The notes beneath the pieces were generated by a model. The model saw nothing but the letters and a program-made list of their open reading frames with translations, was not told the DNA's origin and did not search any database. A program made the position numbers and the translations under genes. This document shows, one piece after another, positions 1 to 7,366 of a stretch of DNA of 64,000 nt. How positions within the stretch are numbered: the first letter of the stretch is position 1; the number at the start of each line of letters is the position of its first letter. The stretch lies in the NCBI GenBank assembly GCA_030429495.1, contig JAUIFH010000008.1, positions 124,001-188,000 of the forward strand, given 5' to 3'. The stretch is from Alphaproteobacteria bacterium (GTDB taxonomy: Bacteria > Pseudomonadota > Alphaproteobacteria > Rhodobacterales > Rhodobacteraceae).

Positions 1-1
1 G

Positions 2-127
2 GCCGCCGCCGCGCCGGTACAGGAACCGGCGCCTGCCGACGCATCGACGCCGACGACGGTCAGCGCCGAACAGGTCAGCGCATTGCCGCTGGCGGCACGC
101 CTTCCGTTCCTGCTGTTCCAGGACTGA
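2..127 (+). CDS. C-terminal end of an unidentified protein (partial)
   Basis: An open frame enters from the left edge and stops at TGA 125-127, leaving 41 residues. The visible tail is Ala/Pro-rich (residues such as PVQEPAPADAS) and ends in a hydrophobic stretch, LPFLLFQD. I do not recognise the protein from this fragment. A strong hairpin terminator follows 22 bases after the stop, which supports this being the true end of a transcription unit on the plus strand. Confidence 0.5.
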   Translation, partial: AAAAPVQEPAPADASTPTTVSAEQVSALPLAARLPFLLFQD

Positions 128-149
128 GGCGGCATCAGGATCGCGATCC

Positions 150-182
150 GACGGGCGGGGGATGACCGCGCCCGTCTTTTTT
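150..182 (+). terminator. Rho-independent terminator
   Basis: The arms GACGGGCG (150-157) and CGCCCGTC (169-176) are perfect complements and are followed by six T (177-182). It closes the plus-strand gene that ends at 127 and separates it from the tRNA gene. Confidence 0.85.
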
Positions 183-272
183 CGGGCAGACCGAAAATCC
201 CCCTTCACATCGCCGGAGCCTTTGGCTAAGTAACGCCCACCTCGCTTGGGGGCGCTTGTTCCTGAGCCCGGT

Positions 273-359
273 GCGGTTGTGGCGGAATTGGTAGACGCGC
301 AGCGTTGAGGTCGCTGTGGGCTAACCCCCGTGGAAGTTCGAGTCTTCTCAACCGCACCA
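273..359 (+). tRNA. tRNA-Leu(GAG)
   Basis: An 87-base class II tRNA with acceptor arms GCGGTTG (273-279) and CAACCGC (349-355), discriminator A356 and encoded CCA (357-359). The anticodon stem is CAGCG/CGCTG around the loop TTGAGGT, giving anticodon GAG for the leucine codons CUC and CUU. A long variable arm (GTGGGCTAACCCCCGT) and the T-loop GTTCGAGTC fit a leucine tRNA. It stands alone, with no neighbouring tRNA genes. Confidence 0.96.
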
Positions 360-370
360 CTTTCCCCCTC

Positions 371-787
371 TCAAAGCTTGTCGAGAAGTGCCAATAGCCG
401 CGAAAGTTCGCGCGGGTTGAGGTTGCGCGTCGTTCGGGCCGATATCCGCGCTGCAACCGGGATCGCGGCGCGAACCTGCGCCTCGCCCGCCTCCGTCAGC
501 GAAATCTCGACCCTCCGGCGATCGGTCGGGGACGGGCTGGCGGCGATGAAACCCTTGCGTGCCAGCCGATCGACGACGCCTTTGGTCGTCGCCGCATCCA
601 TGGCCACGAGCCGGCCAAGATGGTTCTGAGACAGCGTGCCCTCGTCGAGCAGTTTCGCCATCACCGCGAACTGCCGTGGCGTAAGCTCCGGCAACTCGGA
701 ATTGAATATTTCCAGGTGGCGCTGGTTGGCCAGTCGCAGCTTGAACCCGATCTGCTCCTCTAGGTGGTATTCCGTTTTTTCTGTCAC
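371..787 (-). CDS. MarR family transcriptional regulator
   Basis: A 138-residue protein of normal MarR length. The winged helix-turn-helix is visible: LTPRQFAVMAKLL around residues 35-47, a recognition helix around 62-78, and the wing DRRRVEISLT at 89-98, the usual DxRxxxxxLT signature. I chose the GTG at 787 because GAAGGG lies eight bases before it; the open frame continues upstream to 916 without a better start. The gene is divergent from the sulfotransferase-like gene. MarR proteins are dimeric repressors that usually respond to aromatic or phenolic ligands; the ligand here is unknown. It could control the heterocycle operon further right, but nothing in the sequence shows that. Confidence 0.88.
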   Translation of the reverse strand: MTEKTEYHLEEQIGFKLRLANQRHLEIFNSELPELTPRQFAVMAKLLDEGTLSQNHLGRLVAMDAATTKGVVDRLARKGFIAASPSPTDRRRVEISLTEAGEAQVRAAIPVAARISARTTRNLNPRELSRLLALLDKL

Positions 788-848
788 CTGTTTCCCTTCG
801 TCCGGCGTGGCGGATGCCACCCGTCGCCTCCGTTGAAAACTGTAAGGC

Positions 849-867
849 CTTGCCGCGCAAAGGCAAG
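849..867. promoter_or_regulatory. Inverted repeat, possible MarR operator
   Basis: CTTGCC (849-854) and GGCAAG (862-867) are perfect inverted arms with a 7-base spacer in the divergent region upstream of the MarR start at 787. MarR genes are often autoregulated through such palindromes. The arms are short, so this is only a candidate. Confidence 0.35.
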
Positions 868-963
868 CCGGACCCGAGACGGAGCCAGATCGAGGGGGTA
901 TCGCCATGCATTTCATGATGTTACGGTCCGGTGGGGGCCTGGCCGAACCGGAGCGAACAAACC

Positions 964-2244
964 ATGACGGCGCATCCGCGCACCGCCTGGGTCCATATCG
1001 GACCGCACAAGACCGGCACGACCGCGCTGCAATACGCGCTGGCCGATGCGCGGCCCGGTCTCAACGCCGCGGGCTACCGTTGCCTGACGCGGCCGGACCA
1101 GCCCGAGAATCTCCATATCTGCTTTTGCGCGGACCCCTTTTCCGCGCGCCTCGCCGAGAACCGGTGGAACGGCGAGCCAGCGCCGCTCGAAGCGCGCCGC
1201 GCCGCGCTTCTTTCCGAGCTTTCGGCAGAAGCCGAACAGTCTGCGCCACGTGACCTGATCCTCTCGGATGAAGGGCTTTCGCTCATGCAGGAGGACGAGG
1301 TGCGCCGCCTCGTTGATTTCCTGCTCGGCCATTGCGAGCGCATTCGGGTCATCGCCTACCTGCGAGAGCCGCAAAGCTGGATCAGCAGCTTCGCGCAGCA
1401 GGCGCTGAAATGGTCGGGCGCCACGCTTGACGAGGTCTTCGCCGCGCCGCGCCTGCCCGGTTATGCACTCCGCTTCGCGCCATGGCTCAAGGTTGTCGGG
1501 CGCGACAACATGGATTTCCGCATCTACCGCAAGGGCCGGTCGGGCGGCACGCTCGCCGATTTCGCGCGCGTCATCGGCTGCGATCCGGCCGTTTTTGTCC
1601 CTTCGAGCACGAATTGGGGCAACGAATCCGTCTCGCACCGCTCGGCAATCATGCTGTCGGCGATCAACGCTGCATGCCCTCCCTTCGTGAACAGCCGCTT
1701 CAACCCGGCGCGGCCCTACCGCCTGAACGGCCGCGACCTGCTTCCGGGCCGACGGTTCGCGCTGCCGCGCGAAACGGTTCTGGCCGCCCGGGACGCGCTG
1801 GCGGATGAGCGCGCGGTGATCGACGACCTAATCGGGCGCAAGGTCTTCGCCGCGCCCGCGGTTCCGAGGATGTCGCTCGCCAACTGGTTCGGCCGCGAGC
1901 GCGAGGCACTGGAAACCTTCGCATTGACCCATCTCGACAATTGCCGCATGGCCCAGAACGAGGCCGCTTTGCGCAATCATTTCCGCGCCTGCAAGCTGCG
2001 CGACACGGATCGCGATGCCGCGCGGACCGCGCTTTCGAACGCGATCCGGCAGGTGGCCTGTCACTGGGCGACCCATCCGATCGCGCAGGAAGCGGCCGAG
2101 ACCGATCATCCCGAACAGGCGCAGATCATCGCCAGGCGGCAGTTGCTGCGGCGGATCGAGTTGCCAAGGGCCGACGACGAACCCCTCATCTACGGCAATC
2201 CGTTCGACCGCTACGGGGTTGTCGGCGAACCCACCGGGGCCTGA
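964..2244 (+). CDS. Sulfotransferase-like P-loop protein
   Basis: A 426-residue protein whose N-terminus carries HIGPHKTGTTALQ (about residues 9-21), the phosphosulfate-binding loop of PAPS-dependent sulfotransferases and related hypothetical proteins (KTGTT core). Such enzymes move sulfate from PAPS to hydroxyl or amino groups; the acceptor cannot be told. I chose ATG 964 because the P-loop then lies close to the N-terminus as in the family; the frame extends upstream to 931 without support. No signal peptide is visible, so it is probably cytoplasmic. No sulfation or polysaccharide genes are adjacent, and it ends 98 bases before the next operon, which has its own promoter. Confidence 0.75.
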   Translation: MTAHPRTAWVHIGPHKTGTTALQYALADARPGLNAAGYRCLTRPDQPENLHICFCADPFSARLAENRWNGEPAPLEARRAALLSELSAEAEQSAPRDLILSDEGLSLMQEDEVRRLVDFLLGHCERIRVIAYLREPQSWISSFAQQALKWSGATLDEVFAAPRLPGYALRFAPWLKVVGRDNMDFRIYRKGRSGGTLADFARVIGCDPAVFVPSSTNWGNESVSHRSAIMLSAINAACPPFVNSRFNPARPYRLNGRDLLPGRRFALPRETVLAARDALADERAVIDDLIGRKVFAAPAVPRMSLANWFGREREALETFALTHLDNCRMAQNEAALRNHFRACKLRDTDRDAARTALSNAIRQVACHWATHPIAQEAAETDHPEQAQIIARRQLLRRIELPRADDEPLIYGNPFDRYGVVGEPTGA

Positions 2245-2274
2245 TTGCCGCCTCGGTGCGGCAAGGGCATGAGA

Positions 2275-2296
2275 ATTTGTTTGACAGCAAACAAAT
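2275..2296. promoter_or_regulatory. Perfect AT-rich palindrome, probable operator
   Basis: ATTTGTTTG (2275-2283) and CAAACAAAT (2288-2296) are perfect 9-base inverted arms around ACAG. The palindrome is very AT-rich in GC-rich surroundings and covers the TTGACA hexamer of the promoter for the operon beginning at 2343. This placement is typical of a repressor site. The cognate regulator is not obvious in the window. Confidence 0.7.
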
Positions 2297-2309
2297 CCGG
2301 GTCCGTAAT
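2281..2309 (+). promoter_or_regulatory. Sigma-70-type promoter of the heterocycle operon
   Basis: TTGACA (2281-2286) is followed after 17 bases by CGTAAT (2304-2309), which matches four of six -10 positions. It sits 34 bases before the first ATG of the operon at 2343, and its -35 lies inside the palindrome at 2275-2296. Confidence 0.55.
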
Positions 2310-2342
2310 TCCGGCACTGATCCGATCGGAGGAGAAGGCCCG

Positions 2343-3272
2343 ATGGCAAAGCGCCAGCCGGCTGAACCACTCGCCCGGACCGCCCCGCCGGCGGCCCGGC
2401 CCGGCGGACACGTCCCGTTTTTCGCACGGCTCGAATCCGGGCGATTGCGGCTGGTGCAGGGGCCGATCGACCTGGTTCTCGACATTGCCGGCCCGGGCGC
2501 GGCCGTCGCCCGGTCCGAGGCGATGGCAAGGGCTGCCTTCAAAGGCCTGCTCGCCTCTCTGGTGGCTGAGTTGCCGCTGCTGCGCAGCCCGGCCGGCCCC
2601 GGCGCCGCACGCCCCTCCGGGCCCGTAGCCCGCGCCATGGCCGACGCGGTCGCGCCGTTCGCACCGTGGTTCGTGACGCCGATGGCCGCCGTCGCCGGAG
2701 CTGTCGCCGATCACATCGCCCTTGCCGCGCGGTCGGTGCCGGGTCTTACACGTGTCGCAGTCAACAACGGCGGCGATATCGCCCTGCATCTGACTGAAGG
2801 GGCGCGTTGCCGGATCGGAATCTCCGACTATCACGTCCGCGCCGCCGTAGTGGAGATCGCGGCCGGGGACGGGATCGGCGGCGTTGCGACAAGCGGCTGG
2901 CATGGCCGCAGCCATTCGCTCGGCATCGCAGACGCGGTGACGGTTCTTACCGATACCGCCGCCGGGGCCGATGCCGCCGCGACCATGATTGCCAACGCTG
3001 TCGACCTGCCCGGATCCGCGAAGGTCGAGCGGCGAACCGCCAGGGACCTCGCGCCAGACAGCGACCTCGGCGACCGGCTGGTGACGGTGGGTGTTGGCGC
3101 GCTCGACCGGGTCGAGAAGACGGCGGCGCTGGACGCCGGAGAAGCACGGGCGCGCGAGGTGATCGCGATGGGCCGGGCGCGCGCGGTATTCCTCGCGCTC
3201 CAGGGCGAGTGCAGAAGCATCGGTGAAAGGGAGGGGACCGGATGGCACAGGCCAATATCCGCAAGATCGTGA
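2343..3272 (+). CDS. UPF0280 family protein (ApbE-like)
   Basis: A 309-residue protein that I place in UPF0280. ATG 2343 has GGAGGAGAAGG just upstream. Motifs recall ApbE flavin transferases: NNGGDIA at 141-147 (compare the N-x-GGD/N motif of ApbE), an ATSGWHGRSHS segment, and an Ala/Asp-rich helix after DAVTVLT. ApbE enzymes attach FMN from FAD to a Thr of a target protein; no such activity is established for UPF0280 to my knowledge. Its 3' end overlaps the next gene by 31 bases, implying translational coupling. I infer, and do not know, that it modifies a flavoprotein encoded in the same operon. Confidence 0.8.
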   Translation: MAKRQPAEPLARTAPPAARPGGHVPFFARLESGRLRLVQGPIDLVLDIAGPGAAVARSEAMARAAFKGLLASLVAELPLLRSPAGPGAARPSGPVARAMADAVAPFAPWFVTPMAAVAGAVADHIALAARSVPGLTRVAVNNGGDIALHLTEGARCRIGISDYHVRAAVVEIAAGDGIGGVATSGWHGRSHSLGIADAVTVLTDTAAGADAAATMIANAVDLPGSAKVERRTARDLAPDSDLGDRLVTVGVGALDRVEKTAALDAGEARAREVIAMGRARAVFLALQGECRSIGEREGTGWHRPISARS

Positions 3273-3829
3273 CCGTGGTGGAAGAGGTCAGAAGCGAGAT
3301 CGGCCGGGAGATCAGCCCGCCGACCCGCCGCGCCGCCGCCATCGCGGTGATCGCGAACCCATTCGCGGGCCGCTATGTCGAGGACATCGAGGACCTGATG
3401 GTGATCGGCGAGGAACTCGGCGGGCTTCTGGGGGACGCTGCCGTCCGTGCGCTCGGCATCCGGCCCGATCAGGCGCAAAGCTACGGCAAGGCCGCGCTCG
3501 TGGGCGAGAATGGCGAGCTGGAACATGCCGCTGCCATCCTCCACCCCCGCCTCGGAAAACCCCTGCGCGCGGCGGTGGAGAAGGGCGCGGCCCTTGTGCC
3601 GTCGAACAAGAAACGCGGGCCGATGGGCCATCCGCTCGACGTGCCACTGGGCCACAAGGACGCGGCCTATGTCCGGTCGCATTTCGACGGGATGGAGGTG
3701 CGGGTGAACGACGCGCCGCGCGCCGACGAGATTCTGGTCGCCGTCGCCGTGACCGATAGCGGGCGGCCCCTGCCGCGCGTCGGCGGACTGACGCATGAGG
3801 AAGCCGAGGGCAAGGACGGGCTGAGATAG
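3242..3829 (+). CDS. AA_synth (DUF1185) family protein
   Basis: A 195-residue protein matching the family called 'amino acid synthesis' (Pfam AA_synth, formerly DUF1185): an N-terminal IRKIVTVVEEVRSEIG, the segment VIANPFAGRYVEDIEDL, and PSNKKRGPMGHPLDVPLGHK around residues 120-139. The biochemical role of the family is unsettled. The start lies 31 bases inside the UPF0280 gene behind GGGAGGGG, and the stop is one base before the next ATG. Its fixed place between an ApbE-like protein and hydroxylase subunits suggests a step on the same heterocyclic substrate, which is inference. Confidence 0.8.
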   Translation: MAQANIRKIVTVVEEVRSEIGREISPPTRRAAAIAVIANPFAGRYVEDIEDLMVIGEELGGLLGDAAVRALGIRPDQAQSYGKAALVGENGELEHAAAILHPRLGKPLRAAVEKGAALVPSNKKRGPMGHPLDVPLGHKDAAYVRSHFDGMEVRVNDAPRADEILVAVAVTDSGRPLPRVGGLTHEEAEGKDGLR

Positions 3830-3830
3830 G

Positions 3831-4664
3831 ATGACGGTCTACCGACCCGAACGGCTGGAGGACGCGCTGGGCTTTCTTGCCGAGGCCCCGGCAATGGTGC
3901 TGGCGGGCGGGACGGATGTGTTCCCCGCGCTTGGCGACCGTCTCGCGCCGCCCCGGGTGCTGGACATGACCGGCGTGCCGGATCTTCGCGGCGTCGCGCG
4001 TGATCGGGACCATTGGCGGATCGGTGCGGGGGCAAGCTGGTCCCAGTTGATTCGCGCCGACCTGCCGGCACAGTTCGACGCCCTGAAGATCGCCGGGCGG
4101 CAGGTCGGATCGGTGCAGATCCAGAACACCGGGACCGTTGCGGGCAACATCTGCAACGCGTCCCCCGCGGCGGATGGCGTACCGGTCCTGTTGGCGCTGG
4201 ATGCGTCGGTGGAGCTGGCCTCGGCCGAGGGCAGGCGGGTCGTGCCGCTCGCCGCCTTCGTGACCGGCCCCCGCCGGACCGACCTGCGCGCGGGAGAGAT
4301 CGTGACCGCGATCCTCGTTCCGCATCTGGATGGTGCGGTCTGGTCGGGGTTCGAGAAGCTCGGCAGCCGCGCCTACCTCGTCATCTCGATCGTCTCGCTC
4401 GCCGCCGTGCTGCGGTTCGAAGGCGACCGGGTTGCGGAGGCTCGCGTGGCGGCTGGCGCCTGCTCGCCCGTGCCTTTACGTCTGCCGGAACTGGAGCGCG
4501 ATCTTGTGGGGCGCGCAAGGGGATCGCTGGGCGAGGCGGTGCGGCCGGACCACTTCGCCGCGCTCACACCCATCGACGACGTGCGGGCGACCGCCGCCTA
4601 CCGGCGCGACGCTGTAGCTACGCTTGTACTACGGATGCTTTACGGATGCGGGACGGAAGAATGA
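3831..4664 (+). CDS. FAD-binding subunit of a molybdenum hydroxylase (CoxM/XdhB-like)
   Basis: A 277-residue medium subunit of the xanthine dehydrogenase family. The FAD-binding motifs are clear: VLAGGTDVFP near residue 25 and TVAGNICNASPAAD near residue 105 (the TxGGN-type loop), followed by the C-terminal CO_deh_flav_C region. It would pass electrons from the Fe-S centres of the partner to an external acceptor. It begins one base after the AA_synth stop and overlaps the next gene by four bases (ATGA), so the two hydroxylase subunits are made together. Confidence 0.9.
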   Translation: MTVYRPERLEDALGFLAEAPAMVLAGGTDVFPALGDRLAPPRVLDMTGVPDLRGVARDRDHWRIGAGASWSQLIRADLPAQFDALKIAGRQVGSVQIQNTGTVAGNICNASPAADGVPVLLALDASVELASAEGRRVVPLAAFVTGPRRTDLRAGEIVTAILVPHLDGAVWSGFEKLGSRAYLVISIVSLAAVLRFEGDRVAEARVAAGACSPVPLRLPELERDLVGRARGSLGEAVRPDHFAALTPIDDVRATAAYRRDAVATLVLRMLYGCGTEE

Positions 4665-7366
4665 CGGACATTTCCTTCATCCTGAACGGGCAGGAGGTCC
4701 GCCACGAGGGCGGCTTCGACCGCCTGTCGCGAGTGCTGCGCGACGGCTTCGGCTGTCGCGACGTGAAGGTCGGCTGCGACGCGGGCGACTGCGGCGCCTG
4801 CACCGTTCTCGTTGACGGCGACCCGGTCTGTTCCTGCATCACCGCTGCCGGGCAGGCCGCCGGGAAACGGGTCGAGACCCTGGCAGGGCTCCGCGAAGAT
4901 GGCGCTGTCTTTTCAAGGCTTTCCGAGGCATTCCTTGCACATGGTGCAGCGCAGTGTGGCATCTGCACCCCCGGTATGATGGTCGCCGCCACGGCGCTTC
5001 TGCGGCGTGTGGCGCGGCCTTCTGAGGCCGAGGTCGAGGACGCGCTGGGCGGTGTCCTCTGCCGCTGCACCGGCTACCGAAAGATCATCGACGCGGTGAT
5101 GGGCGCTGCCCGGCCAGATATCAGCGGCATGGGTGTTGGCGCCGGGATCGTACGGGTGGACGGCGCCCGTAAGGTCGAGGGGCGCGAGGTTTTCGGCGAC
5201 GACGCATCGCCTTATAACGCATTGGTTATCAAGGTTATTCGTGCGCCGGATGACCACTGCCGGTTCACCTTCGGCGACCTGAATGGCTGGAGGGAAGCCC
5301 ATGGAATCGATCTGATCCTGACCGCACGCGACGTGCCGGGAAAGAACCTGTTCGGCACTATTCCCGGCTTCATCGACCAGCCGGTCTATGCCGACGGCAT
5401 CGCCCGCTTCCGGGGCGAGGCGGTGGCATCGGTCGTGGGGCAGGCCGAAGTGATGCGAACGCTGGATTTTTCAACCGTTCCCGTCACTTGGGAACCCGTC
5501 GCCGGCGCGCGGGAGCCGGACGCAGCGAAGGCGATGGAGCCATTCCACGCCGGCCGCGCTGAGAATGTCATGTGCGCCGGCTTCGTGCAAAAGGGCGACG
5601 CGGAGGCGGCGCTGGCGCGGTCTGATTTCAGGGCCGAGGGCACGTTTGAAACCCGCTTCATCGAGCATGCCTATATCGAGCCCGAGGCGGGCTATGCCGA
5701 TTGGGTCGATGGTCGGGTGGAAGTTCATGGCGGCACACAGGCACCGCATATGAACCGCGACTCGCTGGCCGAGATTCTTGCGCTGCCGGTCGACGCGATC
5801 CGGATCGTCCCGACGGCGGTGGGCGGGGGCTTCGGCTCCAAGCTCGACATCTCGTTCCAGCCGCATGTGGCACTCGCGGCGATGCGCCTGAAGCGGGCGG
5901 TTAGGGTTGCCTATACGCGTTCTGAATCAATGGCTTCCACGACGAAGCGACATCCCGGTAAGATGCGGGTGCGGGCCGGGGTGACAAAGGACGGTCGGCT
6001 CTCCGGCTTTGTTTTCGACGGCGTCTTCAACACCGGCGCCTATTCCTCCTGGGGGCCGACCGTCGCCAACCGGGTCCCGGTTCACGCCGGCGGGCCTTAT
6101 GCCCATGCCGACTACCGTGCGCGGGCCGAGGGTGTGCATACGAATTGCCCGCCCGCCGGTGCTTTTCGGGGTTTCGGCGTCCCTCAGGCAGCCATTGCGC
6201 AGGAAGCCGTCTTTGACGATCTGGCCGCAGCGGTCGGCATGGACCGGCTGGAATTCCGCCATCTCAACGCCCTCGACAACGGTATCCCGACGGCGACCGG
6301 GCAGATCTTCGACGGGGCGGTCGGGGTGAAACCTTGCCTCGAAGCTTTGCGCCCGGCATGGAAGAAGGCACAGGAAAGTGCGAGCGTTTTCAATGAGAAG
6401 GGTGGCGAAGTTCGCAAGGGTGTCGGGATCGCCTGCGGCTGGTATGGCTGCGGGAACACCTCGCTTCCGAACCCCTCGACGATACGCGCCGGGATCACCG
6501 CCGACGGCCGCATCGTGCTCCATCAGGGCGCGATGGATATCGGTCAAGGCGCCAACACCGTCGTCGCCCAGATCTTCGCCGAGGCGCTCGGCGTCGATGT
6601 GAGACAAGTGGAAATCGTTGGCCCCGATACGGATGTGACGCCGGATGCCGGCAAGACCTCCGCCTCGCGCCAGACCTATGTGTCGGGCAATGCGGCGCGG
6701 CTGACCGGGCTGGCGCTCAGGGCGGAACTGCTCCGGCTGACGAATGCATCAGATGGGGTCATTTCCGTTTCAGAAGGAGGGATTGCGGTTATATCTTCGA
6801 GCGGAACCATCCACCGCGCGCCGCTTCCCGAAGGCGAGGGCTATGTCATCGAGGCGGCGGAAAGTTACGACCCACCGACCAAACCGCTCGATGAAAACGG
6901 TCAGGGCGTACCCTATGCTGTCTACGGCTACACCGCTCAGATGGTCGAGCTGACCGTCGATACTGGCCTTGGCACCGTGACGCTCGACCATATTCACGCG
7001 GCCCACGATGTCGGGCGGGCGATCAACCCCGTGCTGGTCGAGGGGCAGATCCACGGCGGCGTGGCGCAGGGGATCGGGCTTGCCCTGATGGAGGAGTATA
7101 TCCCCGGTCGCACCGACAACCTGCATGACTACCTGATCCCGACGATCGGGGACGTGCCGCCGATCACCAGCCATATCGTCGAGGTCGCCGATCCGAACGG
7201 ACCCTATGGCGCGAAGGGGCTGGGCGAGCATGTGCTGATCCCGACCGCGCCCGCGATCCTGTCGGCGATCCGCCACGCGACGGGCGCGCGCGTCACCCGG
7301 CTTCCGGCGACGCCCGACCGGGTTCTGGCGGCGATCCGGGCCGCGAAGGGAGATGAGGATGGTTAG
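4661..7366 (+). CDS. Fused [2Fe-2S] and molybdopterin subunit of a xanthine dehydrogenase-family hydroxylase
   Basis: A 901-residue fusion of small (CoxS) and large (CoxL) subunits. Residues 1-160 carry both Fe-S sites: the plant-type ferredoxin set CDAGDCGACT plus a later Cys, then CGICTPGMM and CRCTGY. The rest is the molybdenum domain, with GGGFGSKLD, AFRGFG and the C-terminal GAKGLGEHV, whose Glu is the catalytic base in this family. These enzymes hydroxylate N-heterocycles or aldehydes with water. The start is fixed by the ATGA overlap with the FAD gene; the frame runs on upstream inside that gene as a shadow. The substrate cannot be read from sequence; the neighbouring 6-hydroxynicotinate-reductase-like gene points to a pyridine or similar ring. 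Confidence 0.92.
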   Translation: MTDISFILNGQEVRHEGGFDRLSRVLRDGFGCRDVKVGCDAGDCGACTVLVDGDPVCSCITAAGQAAGKRVETLAGLREDGAVFSRLSEAFLAHGAAQCGICTPGMMVAATALLRRVARPSEAEVEDALGGVLCRCTGYRKIIDAVMGAARPDISGMGVGAGIVRVDGARKVEGREVFGDDASPYNALVIKVIRAPDDHCRFTFGDLNGWREAHGIDLILTARDVPGKNLFGTIPGFIDQPVYADGIARFRGEAVASVVGQAEVMRTLDFSTVPVTWEPVAGAREPDAAKAMEPFHAGRAENVMCAGFVQKGDAEAALARSDFRAEGTFETRFIEHAYIEPEAGYADWVDGRVEVHGGTQAPHMNRDSLAEILALPVDAIRIVPTAVGGGFGSKLDISFQPHVALAAMRLKRAVRVAYTRSESMASTTKRHPGKMRVRAGVTKDGRLSGFVFDGVFNTGAYSSWGPTVANRVPVHAGGPYAHADYRARAEGVHTNCPPAGAFRGFGVPQAAIAQEAVFDDLAAAVGMDRLEFRHLNALDNGIPTATGQIFDGAVGVKPCLEALRPAWKKAQESASVFNEKGGEVRKGVGIACGWYGCGNTSLPNPSTIRAGITADGRIVLHQGAMDIGQGANTVVAQIFAEALGVDVRQVEIVGPDTDVTPDAGKTSASRQTYVSGNAARLTGLALRAELLRLTNASDGVISVSEGGIAVISSSGTIHRAPLPEGEGYVIEAAESYDPPTKPLDENGQGVPYAVYGYTAQMVELTVDTGLGTVTLDHIHAAHDVGRAINPVLVEGQIHGGVAQGIGLALMEEYIPGRTDNLHDYLIPTIGDVPPITSHIVEVADPNGPYGAKGLGEHVLIPTAPAILSAIRHATGARVTRLPATPDRVLAAIRAAKGDEDG

